Shown: positions 11,095 through 23,212, numbered from the stretch's first letter. The stretch is DNA of 64,000 bases from Linanthus parryae (GCA_023055425.1 JALGPY010000014.1:13414501-13478500); one strand, 5' to 3'. The notes: generated from the letters alone by a model not told the origin. Numbers and translations are program-made.

Positions 11095-14000
11095 TCAAGG
11101 TACCTCTTCAAACAGGTGAGGGTACCTCTTCCTCATATCATCTTCCGCTTCCCAAGTTGCCTCTTCAGTGAGGTGGTTTGTCCATAAGACTTTTACAATC
11201 TTGACACTCTTGTTACGGGTGTTTCTTGTCTTGGTGTCCAAAATCTTGACATGATGTTCTTCATAACTCAAAGACGGGTCCAGTTCTACTGGTTCGGGAT
11301 CTAATACGTGAGATGCATCAGACACATACTTCTTCAGCTGCGATACTTGAAATACGTTGTGAACACGACCCAAATTCGATGGTAAATCCAATCGATAAGC
11401 CACTTCTCAAATCTTTTCTATAACATCATATGGTCCTATGAATTTCGGGCTCAACTTTCCTTTCTGATTGAACCTCATGACTCCCTTAGTCGGTGAAACT
11501 TTAAGAAATGCTTTTTCTCCAACTTGAAATTCCAACGGTCTTCTTTTCTGATCAGCGTAAGACTTCTGTCTATCCTGCGCTGCCTTCATTCGCTGCTGTA
11601 TAAGTTTCACTTGATCTGTCATTTCTTCGATAAATTGTGGACCAATTACTATCGTCTCACTTATGTCGTTCCAACACAATGGTGTTTTACACTTCCTTCC
11701 ATACAACGACTCTTGTGGTGCCATCCCAATACTGGCATGATAACTGTTGTTGTAGGAGAATTCTATCAAAGGTAATCTATCAACCCATGAACCTTGAAAA
11801 TCCATAACACACGATCTTAGCATATCTTCCAACGTTTGAATTGTTCTTTCGGTTTGTCCATCTGTAGCCGGGTGAAATGCCGTGCTAAACTTCAACTGAG
11901 TTCCCAGTGCCTCCTGAAGTGCTTTCCAAAAGTGAGAAAGAAAATTGGGATCTCTGTCGGAAACTATAGAGCTTGGTACTCCATGATATCTCACGATGTT
12001 CTTCATATACGCATCAGCTCTTTGTTCCATATTCCATGTGTCTTTCATCGGAATAAACCTTGCTGTCTTGGTCAATCTGTCGACTACGACCCAAATCTGA
12101 TTCAGTCCATTCTTTGATGTCGGTAACGCAGTTACAAAATCCATCGAAATAGAATCCCACTTCCAAACTGGGACGTCTAATGGTTTTACTAAGCCTCCCA
12201 TTCTTTTATGTTCAAACTTCACCTTTTGACAAGTCAGACACTTTGCCACAAATTCTGCCACTTCTTTCTTCATGTTAGGCCACCAAAACATCTTCTTCAT
12301 GTCCTTATAAAGTTTGTCACCTCCTGGATGTACTGAGTAGGGTGTGTTGTGCGCTTCTCGCATCAACTTTTACTTAGTCTCCATACACTTATGTGGTACA
12401 CACCATCTTCCCTTGTAACGAATACTTCTATCTTCATGGATCTTGAAATCTTTTGCTTGGCCTTCTGCAATCTTCTTCTTTATTCTTTCCAGTTTCACAT
12501 CTCCTGGCTGGTTACTCCTTATTTCTTCTAAAACATCTGGCACAACTGTCATATTCCAAAGGATATTCTTTACTCCGCCTTGTTTTACAACTTCAATTCC
12601 AAGTTTTCAGAACTCTCGGCATAGCCGATCTGGTAAAACTAGCATAGTATCCAAAGTATGGCTCGACTTTCGGCTTAACGCATCAGCTACTACGTTTTCC
12701 TTCCCTCCGTGGTATTGGATACGCAAATCATAATCCTTTATGACTTCTAACCAACGTCTTTGCCTGTTATTTAGCTCTTTCTTCGTGAAGATGTACTTGA
12801 GACTGCTGTGATCCGTATACAATCTACACAAAGATCCATACAAGTGATGTTTCCATATCTTCAATGCAAAAACTATAGCTGCAAGCTCTAAGTCATGCGT
12901 AGCATAGTTCTCTTCACGATTTTTCAGTTTTCTTGAAGCATAGGCAATAACTCTTCTTTCTTGCATAAGCACGCATCCTAAACCCTTCTTCGATGCATCA
13001 CTGTAAACATCAAACTCGCCAGAATCATTGGGTAAAGCCAACACAGGTGCTGTCATCAGCTTTTCCTTCAATGTCTGGAATGGTTTTTCACAATCTTCGC
13101 TCCACTTATACCTTACCGTCTTCTTGGTTAGCGTAGTAAGCGGTCTAGCAATCTTCGAGAAATCTTTCACGAAACGCCTGTAATATCCTGCTAATCCGAG
13201 AAAACTTCTTATTTCGGACACATTCTTCGGAGTAGGCCAATCTTTAACTGCTGAAATCTTTCCTGGATCCACAGATATTCCTTCCTTGGAGATTATGTGA
13301 CCCAAAAATGGAACATGTTTTAGCCTAAACTCACACTTCGAGAGTTTAGCATATAACTTCTCATGTCTCAAAGTTTGTAACACTTCTTTGAGATGTTCTT
13401 CGTGTTCTTCCTCACTCTTTGAATAAACAAGGATGTCATCAATAAAGACGACCACGAAACGATCTAGAAACGTCCTCATGACACGATTCATTAGATCCAT
13501 AAATACTGCTGGTGCATTGGTTAGACCAAAAGGCATAACAGTAAACTCGTAGTGTCCATACCTCGTTCTAAAGGCTGTCTTCGGTATCTCCTTCTCGGCT
13601 ACTCGAAGCTGGTGATAACCTGATCTCAAGTCTATCTTTGAGAAAACGCTCGCCCCTTGTAACTGATCGAACAAGTCGTCAATTCGGGGTAAAGGGTATT
13701 TGTTCTTGATCGTTGCGCTATTCAACTCCCTATAGTTAATGCACAAACTCAAGCTTTCGTCTTTCTTCTTCACAAATAATACCGATGCTCCCCAAGGAGA
13801 AACACTCGGCCTTATATAACCCTTTTGAAGTAACTCTTGCAGCTGATCCTTTAGTTCTTTCAACTCTACTGGCGCCATTCTGTACGGTGCCTTTGAAATT
13901 GGAGCTGTTTCAGGTGCTAAGTCCATAGTGAATTCGATCTCCCTTCTAGGTGGCATTCCTGGAATTTCGTCCGGGAACACATCGAGAAAATCTCTAACTA

Positions 14001-15774
14001 TTGGTATCTCTTCTAGCACATTCTACTTCTTAGACATGTCTTGAACATAACACAAATAAGCACTATTCCCCTTCTTCACTTGGTTGACTATGGTCAAAGC
14101 TGACACTAGTCGGATACATGTTTCTTTGGTGATACCACGGTAAGAAACTTTTTCTCCTTTTGGACCTTTAAGCCTGATCTTCTGATCGTGACAGTCTATG
14201 ACTGCTCAATATTTTCCCAGCCAATCCATTCCCAAAATAACATCTATTCCTCCAAGATCAAACTGTATCAGGTTTGCTGGTAGGGTACTAGCCGAAATCT
14301 TAACTTCTACTCCTTCAAAAATGGCGTCACATACTGTTACATGACCGGTTGGGGTAGCTACGGGGATGGATAATCTAGACGGCTTATTGAGACTCAATTT
14401 TTCCACAAATGATGATGAAATAAACGAATACGAAGCTCCGGAATCAAATAGAGTAAATTCTAGTTGATCATGAACAAGAAATGTACCAGTGACTACTCCA
14501 TTTGCTGCTTCTGCTTCAGTCCTGCTCATGACGGCGATCCTTGCGACATTCCCATTCTGTGTGGTAGTAGCTCCTGCCGTTCCAGTCCCATTGTTGTTGG
14601 CGTTAGCTGGAGCGTTGTTGTTCCTATTCCCGTTCTGAGCTCCATTGTTCCTTCCATTGCCTTGGTTGTTCACTTGTTGCATACCATAATTGTTGCCTCC
14701 ATTATTCTTGTTGTAGTTTCCATAGTTCCGGTTTCCGCCCTGATTGTTGTTGTTGAACTGTCGGTTTCCTTGGTAATTGCCTCCTTGGTTCCCTTGTTCG
14801 TTCGCATTTGGTTTCGATCGACACTCAAATGAACGATGACCCTTCTTGCCACAGTGGTCGCAAGTGACAAGGTTTCCTTGACAGTCCTTTCCTGGGTGAT
14901 TCTGTTGACACTTCTTGCAGATATAACGGCGATATTGCTCGTCTCCATTATTCTGCTTGTTACCACAATATTGTCCTTGATTACTTCCTCCGTGGTTAGG
15001 CTTAAACCTTTTGTCCTGACTACCTTGGTTAGTCCTACCCTGATTGTTTCTGTAGCCCACAGCGTTCTCGACCTTGCGTTTCCCACGCTTCTCATCTTGT
15101 GTCTCTTGAATACGCCAAACGGCTGCAGCTCTATCATAAGCTTCCTGGAGAGTATCGTACGTCCTGCACATCAAGTCTTTCTGCAGATGAAGTTCGAGAC
15201 CAGACATGAACTTCCTGACTTTAATCTCTTCATCAGGCATCAACTGACCTGCGAATCGGGATAATTCCATGAATTTCTTGAAGTACTCGGTCACGGAACC
15301 GTTCCCTTGTGTCAGACTCACGAAGTCTAAGTACTTTTGATCCTGGACATGGTCCGGATAAAAGCGAGTGCGAAGTGCAGTTTGAAGAGCTTCCTAATTG
15401 AAATTGGGTTGCGCCAAAAAGTTCTGACGCGTACTCCTCCACCATGTATTAGCTTCGTTCTTCAAGTAGAATGCCGTGCAAACAACCTTGCGGTCTTCGG
15501 GGCACTCAACTAGTTCAAGGACCTTATCCATCTCATCGATCCAATTTTCGAGCTCAACAGGATCCTCATTGCCTGTGAAGTTCCCTGGCTTCATGTCTGC
15601 CACTTTCTTAGCCCAATTTGCGTTATTCTGCTCTCCCTGGTTTCCGTTCTGCGCCATCTGAGCAAATTGCGCGAAGAACTGCTCCAGGTTGTTGTTGTTG
15701 TCGTTGTTGTTTGGTGCGGCCATTGGTACTTGGCGATTTCTCCTGGTGTAGTATTGATGTGGTCTATCAGTCAT
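11095..15774 (-). pseudogene. gag-pol: Chromovirus gag-pol polyprotein, one frame with six in-frame stops
   Basis: This encodes all enzymes for reverse transcription and integration. From the start MTDRPHQYYTRRNRQ at 15774, a single frame of 1560 codons runs to 11095 with no frameshift. Domains in order: capsid; CCHC knuckle CDHCGKKGHRSFEC (near 14862); protease with DSG (near 14450); reverse transcriptase with FIDD (near 13440); RNase H; integrase with an HHCC zinc finger (about 12360-12215) and a DDE triad (ISMDF, SDRDP, TDGQTER); and a C-terminal chromodomain-like block (about 11230-11130). Stops are at 15394 (TAG), 14206 (TGA), 14023 (TAG), 12607 (TGA), 12370 (TAA) and 11407 (TGA), giving the low base of each codon. 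At least two replace an expected tryptophan TGG, consistent with G-to-A changes. Confidence 0.93.
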
Positions 15775-16798
15775 AATCCCTACACTATAGCCTATTGTAT
15801 TACTCATAAAGTACCAAAAAGTACAAACAATCACGCATATGGCATGTAGCGCACAATTAAACATGTAATGTCACACATTGATCATCATTTACATCAATTA
15901 TTCATGTACTTCCACATAGACTGATCACGTCTCAACTTTTTGTCTACTTCCAAAATTGGAAAAAGGATCAATCGATCAAGAAAAAGTTGCGAATTTTGGT
16001 GTGCAACACCCTCTCTGAGTCTACTTTCATACTCAAGAAGATTCAACTCAAAATCAATTGTAGAACTCAAGATACACAGGAAATACCACAGCTGCTGTCA
16101 CAGTCCACCAGAACAGAAACGTTGATTTTGAAAAGACTTAAACTGACTTTAATATTCTCAAAATGAGCTAGGATTTCTCCCAGAGTTAGCCAAACGTGTC
16201 TAATAGTTGTCACAAAAATTTGAGGTCAAAACAAGATACGGAAGATAGGTAAAAATCAGAAATACTACAGCTAGTCACTCTGCAATTCTGCTACTGAACC
16301 GTCAACTTTGGAAATTCGTAGCTAATTCTCCAGAACTCATATAGGGCTGAAATTTTTATGGGAGATACCTGGGTATGTATACTTTCTGGGAAAAATTAAG
16401 GGAAAAATAACTCCAAAATTAAATACGTCTGCCACAACAAAAACTCACTGCTGCGCAGATTCAACAACACCAAAGATCAAAGCTTTCGCGTTCTAACTCC
16501 ATGAACACTTTCCACGTACTTAATCAATGATAACAAAGCATAACACAACCTTAACCCATCAAATCATACGCCAAAATTCATAAAGCTAAATATATAAAAC
16601 TCTCCAAATCGGGTCCTCAAAGCATAAACATTATTTATCCCAAAGCAAAACGCTAAGAATTTAACTCTAGCCCAAAAGTGACTATTCAAGAATCGTTCTA
16701 AAACTTCAAAGGGTTGCTTGGCTCCATAGCCTTATTCAAACCAATAAATAAAACTTAAAAAGCATCTAGTCTAGGAAATCTAAAGAACTCTAATAAGC
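15775..16798 (-). other. Spacer between extra ORF and gag
   Basis: About 1 kb without a convincing ORF on the element's sense strand. It would be intercistronic sequence or an intron on a transcript from the 5' LTR. I see no repeat or known motif in it. Confidence 0.5.
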
Positions 16799-17428
16799 TT
16801 AATCTTCGTCCTCATCGCTTTCATCCATCTCTTCCTCTTCATTGGAATCATACTCGTGCTCTTCATCTTCACTCGGATCTTCTTCACTTTCTTCATATTC
16901 CATGGGATCTTCTTCAACCTCGGGGCATTCATCGACATCCTCCATTGGATCTTCTTCGACTTCCTCATCGTCACTAGAGTCTATAATAATCACCTCTTTT
17001 TCATCACTAGAGCTTATGTAGATCACGTCTTCTTCATCACTGGACTCTATCTCAATAACTGTATAACTTTGCCACTTAAGATAAGTCTCCATCAACAATT
17101 TGCATATAAAATCTGCACTTACCGTCCATTCACCTTGGAAACGATAATCCCTATCATTCAGACGATTCATCCTGCCCATGATGTTGCTATACTTCGTAAT
17201 AATTTCCCCAAACATGGGTTTCATAGGTAGTGCCTTCACCATACAGTAAGCCTGAAAAGCTGGATTCCTATACCGAGGAAAATCTAAGGCTTGGAATCTA
17301 TCTTCACAATATTGAACCACGCGGTTACGAAAATCTGGAAAATCTTCACCTTCGACCCAACGTGTCACAACAGGGTGCTTCTCAACTGGCAACACACGCT
17401 TCCTTGCTGTATGCTTAGTTCTAGCCAT
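16799..17428 (-). CDS. Extra chromovirus ORF: histone H3 tail mimic with SUMO-interacting-like repeats and acidic tail
   Basis: This 209-residue ORF lies sense-strand between the 5' LTR and gag. Residues 1-10, MARTKHTARK, match the histone H3 tail except for H instead of Q at H3 position 5; the K4, R8 and K9 equivalents are kept. Residues 11-122 form an apparently globular part I do not recognise. Residues 124-156 hold three 11-residue units (VIEIESSDEED, VIYISSSDEKE, VIIIDSSDDEE), each a short aliphatic run followed by serines and acids, as in phospho-dependent SUMO-interacting motifs. Residues 157-209 are mostly D and E. The ATG directly follows TTTCCTCTTGTAG, which looks like a 3' splice site, so the message may be spliced. 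The ORF is open although gag-pol is not. Function is inferred only; it could also be a neutral relic. Confidence 0.7.
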   Translation of the reverse strand: MARTKHTARKRVLPVEKHPVVTRWVEGEDFPDFRNRVVQYCEDRFQALDFPRYRNPAFQAYCMVKALPMKPMFGEIITKYSNIMGRMNRLNDRDYRFQGEWTVSADFICKLLMETYLKWQSYTVIEIESSDEEDVIYISSSDEKEVIIIDSSDDEEVEEDPMEDVDECPEVEEDPMEYEESEEDPSEDEEHEYDSNEEEEMDESDEDED

Positions 17429-17791
17429 CTACAAGAGGAAACAACTTAATAAATCTCTAGTCTCACAAGGCATATATCGTAATCCGAAATAACTACTCTC
17501 TGTAAACCAATAATTATTCCCAAGACTCCAAATTGATGGTCACAAGACTCTTGAAGAAATTTCCCAACGAAGTCTCTTAAAAGTAGGCTTAAACTTAGAA
17601 TCCAATTGGAATACTTCAAAGATTCGATTGGGTGGATGGGAGCACTTGCTTTCTATCCTATTTTCTAAACATTTACACGTAATAGTCCTATCCATACTAC
17701 CCAACTTCCCACGGCTTGTCAAATTTTAAGTTATTTCTCCTATATTCATTTTAGTTACCCTAACAAGTTTCAAATTTCTTTTTAGAATGCC
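17429..17791 (-). other. Chromovirus 5' leader
   Basis: Non-coding sequence between the primer site and the extra ORF. A possible splice donor (GGTAACT, minus, near 17758) and a good acceptor (TTGTAG before 17428) make a leader intron conceivable. This is inference from short motifs. Confidence 0.4.
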
Positions 17792-17804
17792 GGCTCTGAT
17801 ACCA
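17792..17804 (-). other. Primer binding site (tRNA-iMet), chromovirus
   Basis: On the minus strand TGGTATCAGAGCC starts two bases from the 5' LTR, the same sequence and spacing as in families B and D. Confidence 0.88.
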
Positions 17805-17806
17805 CC

Positions 17807-20088
17807 TGTAACACCCCCAAATGGCCCAAGCCGGAGACCCGGGAATGTCACTCCGTACTTGAGAGGAGCCCGGATACAAGGAGATTTTATAACATGGTTC
17901 GCAAGCACAAAACATCCACAATAATAATTAAATCCAATTAAAACAATGCATTATTATAATCCACGTCCTAGCCACAAATCGGCATAAACAAACTAAAGTG
18001 TTTAAACTAATAAATAATTCAATTTCCAAATTAAATATTACTACTACTATTCCATGTGATGCGCGTCCCCTTCTATGCCAGATAACCTTCTTCTAAACCT
18101 GTGGTGCGGAATCAAAAAGAAACACCACAGTACAAAATCAGCATTGAAATACTGGTAAGCAAACATCCAAACATGTAAAACGATGATGAGGTAGTTATAA
18201 ACAATGACTCATTTGTAAGTAAGAGTTTTTTGCAAACACAGCGGTAATAAAGTCGACTCTTGTATTAAAACATAAGAGTTTCTAATTCCATAATATACTT
18301 CCAAACCAATTTCCATAATCATTAGGAAAAATCCAAAATCCAATGTTAACTTCTTTCCGTTAACAAAACCAAAAAATCCATTATTAATTCATTGTGACGG
18401 GGGAAAACCAAATAAACCACAGCTTCCATGACCTTAAGTGTCGACACCCCCCTAAGACTACGCCGGCTAGAAAGTGAGTACATGCCACTATCCGGGGACT
18501 TGCAACCGGATCAAAAAGAGACGGGACCGCAGCCAACACCGCCCAAAGAGAATAATAATGTCCCCGCACAACATCTTCCACTTTACGTTATAGTTCATTC
18601 ATTATCATGGTGATGTTTTAATCAAAAACATTTAACAAGTAGAAATTACGTATTCCAAGTCATGTATCACGTAAACACATTTTGAGACGTAACAAATCAG
18701 ATATTCGTTTGACACGAAAGAGATAAGCACACTAGGCTTGGCACATTTACTTACCTCAAAGCAAATTCCAACTATAGCAACTCAATCAACGTACTCTACG
18801 TACTCGTCGTCGACGAACTCGTTACACATAACAATATGCTAATCAAACCAATATTCTAGCAATATACTTGCTATACTAATTACATGCATATGATAGTAAA
18901 TGGTTTAGGGTTCTAACACTTCTCCAACATCTCATTCAATTCATGCTCCAAAATAAGACCCAAAGCTTTGCTTCCAAATCCTCTAACCTAAAGCATGCAT
19001 AAGCTATCATAACTCCACCAAATCTATTACTCCAGTTTCCCAATCAGATCATGGTCTAAAAACAGTTCCATTCGATTCAAAACGTTCGAAATAATAAGTT
19101 TAGCCTCAAACGGATCTTAATTTCGATTCCTGAATCAAAAGTTACACTAGTTTCAAGTTTCCAACTTCATTCAAAATATCAATACGGGAATTGTCAATCT
19201 TCATGAAACTTTTCCGCCAAGCATCTAGTTCATCCTATAATCATACTAAACCTAATATAACATGATTCCCACATTCAAATCAGATTGTTATCCACCTATT
19301 ATGATCGTTCAAACTCCCAATCATTCAATCAAACTTCTCTTCCAAACTAGGGTTTCTTCCCAACACCCAAGAACATGATAAACCCTAAAACTTGATAATC
19401 AATCCTACGAATCCATGAACAATGATCCTAACAATAACAAACTGAAAATTAAAGATTGCATGAAACATACATGAATCATGAACAAGTGATCACAAGATCA
19501 AGAGATCAACAAAAGAAAAGAGAAGAAGAAACAAAACAACTCAGACCCGCCGCCCACGGAGGCGGACGGAGAGAGAGACGGACGAAGAGAGAGATAAAAG
19601 AAAGAGAGAAAGGAAAAGGAGAAAGAAAGAAAATAGAAAAAGAGAGAGAGAATAAATTACCTCAACGGAAAAGAGAGAGAGCGGCGGCGGCGGTGTGGGT
19701 GGCTGCCGTCGGTCACAAGAGAGACGAGAGAGAGTGAGGGACGGGTAGAGAGTGAGGGACGTGAGAGAGAGTTAGAGAAAAATAGGGAGAGTGAGGGTTT
19801 TATGAGAGTTGGAAATAAAATCAACTTCATAAGTAGGAAACCCTATTGGATTAGAAAACTTTTATGTAGGAAGAAAATTTAGGTCAAAAGACACTTATTT
19901 CCCCTTAGTTTTGCCAAAAGACAAACACCTCCCCAAACTCAAGTAAAAGACACTAAAACCTTTGATTAAAGTCACAAAAATTCCCCTCAAACTCTCAAAG
20001 CATTAATTAACTCTCTATAATCAAATTAACTTCCCAAAACTTATAATAATATAACAAAATACACGTACTCACAAAATGGGGTATTTCA
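17807..20088 (-). repeat. Chromovirus 5' LTR
   Basis: Matches 8559-10849 over its whole length with scattered substitutions and small indels. As the right-hand LTR of a minus-strand element it would drive transcription leftward. Its TATA-like site is degraded relative to the other LTR. Confidence 0.95.
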
Positions 20089-20093
20089 GCTAT
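20089..20093. repeat. Target-site duplication GCTAT (right)
   Basis: Second copy of the 5-bp duplication produced when the chromovirus inserted. The first is at 8554-8558. Confidence 0.93.
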
Positions 20094-20130
20094 TCTATAC
20101 TAGTAACCCAATAAAAGTAGGGGTATTACA
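20094..20130 (-). repeat. Family B LTR, copy 2, remaining 37 bp
   Basis: The end of the split LTR, TCTATACTAG...GTATTACA, continues from 8558. It is followed directly by the polypurine tract of internal copy II. Confidence 0.92.
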
Positions 20131-20434
20131 TCACCTTCCCCTTAAAACCACGCTTCGCCCCCGAAGCGTAGAACAACAACTCCCAAGAGAGAATATTATG
20201 CCTGCATGCACGATACTAGGATGCAACTTCTAATTCACAACAAAATGTAAAGATCATACGGAATAAGCGAACAACCTATGAGGTGTTTCATCACCTTCCC
20301 CTTAAAAGGGAGTGATGTCCCCGTCACTCAAGTTTTACTCGATATCAGGGTTTCCTAAATCGTAAACCAGGTATGATGGTAGTCTTACTTCAAGTTACAC
20401 TTCTAGGTTGGTCCAGGATACAGGGTGTCACACA

Positions 20435-21988
20435 TCAATAGAAGTCCAGATCAAATAGGATAAGGTCGGTTGGAAACATACAAACCAGAGTCACTAATCT
20501 TATTCTCTCAAACATGGTATCACACTCCACGGTTTGACCACTTGGGGTAGAGATTGGTACAGAAATTTTGGAAGGTGAAGGAAAATCTAGCTTTCTAACA
20601 AAAGATATTGACACAAAAGAATAGGATGATCCTGAATCGAATAGAATGAAAGTAGGAGTATTATGGATTAGGAATGTACCAGTCACCGCGTTAGCATTTG
20701 CTGCTTCTGTAGGATTCATCACAGTAATGATACCCTTTGCCTGACCAGTTGTAGCTGTGGTCGCTGCAAAAGTTCCTGATGGCTTAGCTGTTGTTGCTGC
20801 TGGGGCATTCTGGAAGTTGCGATTTCCCTGGTTGTTCCCAACTTGTGGCTGGTTGTAGTTGTTGTTATAACCCCGGTTGTATCCTCCCTGATTGTTACCA
20901 TTGTTGTTGTTGGATCGATATCCACCACCTTGGTTGTTGTTGGATCTGTATCCTCCGCCTTGGTTACCTCCGCGATAGTTGGTGCCTCCATTGAACTTTC
21001 CATTACCACCACCACCTGGGTTGTTACTCGGTTTGTGGCACTCATACATCCTATGCCCCATGATTCCACAATTACGGCATTGCACTTTGTTACCCTGGCA
21101 ATCTGTTCCCGGATGATTCCTTGGGCAAAAATTGCACTTGTGAGTGCGAGTAGCCGCTCCATTTCGGTTTCCAAATCCACCAAAGTTTGACCCTTTCCCA
21201 GATTGGTTGTTAGGGTTTTTCCTAAAGCGCTTATCCTCATTGCCAAAATGGTTTTTGAGCTGACCTCCTGCTGGTTGTGATTCTGCCTTATGCTTTTTGT
21301 TGTTCTCATTGTTGAGTTCAGCATATCGAGCCCTGTTGATCGCCTTTCCATATGCATCCTGGAGAGTGGCAAATTGTATTTCCCCCACAGACCTCAAGAC
21401 ACTGTAGTTCAAGCCTTCAATGAAACGATCAATCTTCTCTTCCTACGTTGGAGCTAAGGCTCCAGCAAACCTTGATAACTCCGAGAACTTCTCATAGTAT
21501 TCCTCCACGGTGTCATTACCTTGTTTGAGTTCCAGGAATTCACGGAATTTCTTCTTATTCTTCAAGTGAAAGGGATAAAATCGCTCACGCAAAGCTTTCA
21601 CCAAATCCTCCCATCCAAAGTTCTCTTGTGCTTGGAGCGTAGCCTTGTTAGCGGTCCACCAATTGTCTGCCTCCCCCTTAAAGTAGTATGCCGCGCAAGG
21701 GACACACTGATTAGCTGGGCAATTAACCGACTCAAATATCTTATCGAAATCTCTAATCCAGTCTTCAAGCAGAGTTGGATCATCCTTGCCCCTGAAGAAG
21801 TCAGGCTTCATGTAGGAAATCTTACGCGGTATATCATTTCCATGATTGTTATTATTCTCGGCAATCTGAGCTGAGTTTAAGGTTATTTGCTCCAGTCAGG
21901 CGAATCGTGCTTCCTGGTCCATAGTTGCTTGTTGATTTCTAGAACGGGTTCGGTTCCTGGTGTAATAGTGGTAAATATGACCGCTCAT
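20435..21988 (-). pseudogene. gag: gag with truncated aspartic protease, family B copy II
   Basis: A single 518-codon frame from MSGHIYHYYTRNRTR (21988) to the family stop at 20435, interrupted by only two stops: TGA at 21896-21898 (codon 31) and TAG at 21443-21445. It has a capsid domain and two zinc motifs: CNFCPRNHPGTDC and the CCHC knuckle CRNCGIMGHRMYEC. An asparagine-glycine-rich stretch follows, with repeated units of the GGGYRSNNN type. The protease start has the triad DSG. It ends ..FDLDFY before the conserved protease end. This is the best-preserved gag of the family. Sequence similarity to the chromovirus gag-protease is clear in TEAANA..VTGTFLIH and LFDSGSSYSF. Confidence 0.88.
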
Positions 21989-22666
21989 TAACCTATTTCC
22001 AAAATGACTACTACTTAATAATAGAACATACGCACACAAAAGAAGTATTAATCAGATAAGTTTAATAAGCAGAGTTAGATCATCCTTGCCCCTGAAGAAG
22101 GCAGGCTTCATGTAGGAAATCTTACGCGCTACATCATTTCCATGATTGTTATTATTCTCGGCAATCTGAGCTGAGTTTAAGGTTATTTGCTCTAGTCGGG
22201 CGGATCGTGCTTCCTCGTCCATGGTTGCTTGTTGATTTCTAGAACGGGTTCGGTTCCTGGTGTAATAGTGGTAAATCTGACCGCTCCTTAACCTATTTCC
22301 AAATGACTACTACTTAATAATAGAACATACGCACACCAAAGAAGTATTAATCAGATAAGTCAAATAAGCAGAGTTGGATCATCCTTGCCCCTGAAGAAGT
22401 CAGGCTTCATGTAGGAAATCTTACGCGCTATATCATTTCCATGATTGTTATTATTCTCGGCAATCTGAGCTAAGTTCAAGGTCATTTGCTCCAGTCAGGC
22501 GGATCGTGCTTCCTGGTCCATGGTTGCTTGTTGATTTCTAGAACGGGTTCGGTTCCTGGTGTAATAGTGGTAAATCTAACCGCTCATTAACCTATTTCCA
22601 AATGACTACTACTTAATAATAGAACATACGCACACCAAAGAAGTATTAATCAGATAAGTCAAATAA
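21769..22666 (-). repeat. Three tandem 299-bp units containing the gag start
   Basis: Units begin near 21769, 22069 and 22368, the same unit as in 3670-5163 but three copies instead of five. Some upstream ATGs here are lost (for example CTCCTTAA at about 22286, where other units read CTCATTAA). Confidence 0.88.
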
Positions 22667-23212
22667 GCATGGTATCAAAACATAAACCGACTCTCACGAG
22701 GATAGAATGGTAGTGGGAGGGTGGGAAAACATAGAAAGATAGAGGACGTAAAGCTAATCTTCATTGGTGGATACTCCAAACCTGCGTCACCGATCACCTC
22801 CAATTCCGGCTTACCTAGGAGCTTCCACGAGGAAAGAAGGTCGTAGGGTCAACTAAGTCGAAATATCGCTACTCTCTTGTCGATAAAATAATATAATGAG
22901 CCTAAAGAAACTTATTCATGTATAGCATGATATTCACAAACATGAAGCTATAGAAAAGAAGAATCACATCTTACAAGTAGGTAAACAAATTTCATATGGA
23001 CAAATGTCCCAATAAGCAACTAACAGCTTAATCGACGAGTAAGCACATAAATTGTAACAACACATAAGTTACCCAATCCCCGCGGCTTGTTTACTTATTA
23101 ACTTTCCAAGTTTAAGTCTTTCCTAGTCCAGTTATTAAAATTTTGAAAAGATTTTCCATTTGTGATTAACTATTTAATTAATCCTAGTTCTTTAGGTAAG
23201 GTTACGAAGCCG

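Larger units (their letters stand above)
8559..20088 (-). mobile_element. Complete Tekay-type chromovirus (Ty3/gypsy) with extra ORF
   Basis: This is an 11.5-kb LTR retrotransposon with LTRs of 2291 and 2282 bp, TG...CA ends, a 5-bp target duplication, a primer site, a polypurine tract and a full gag-protease-RT-RNase H-integrase-chromodomain order on the minus strand. The C-terminal block VKVLWTNHLTEEATWE and the ending KRYPHLFEE are typical of Del/Tekay elements. The LTRs differ by scattered substitutions and small indels, so the insertion is not recent. Gag-pol has six stops, so this copy is not autonomous. An additional 209-codon ORF lies between the 5' LTR and gag. Confidence 0.95.
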
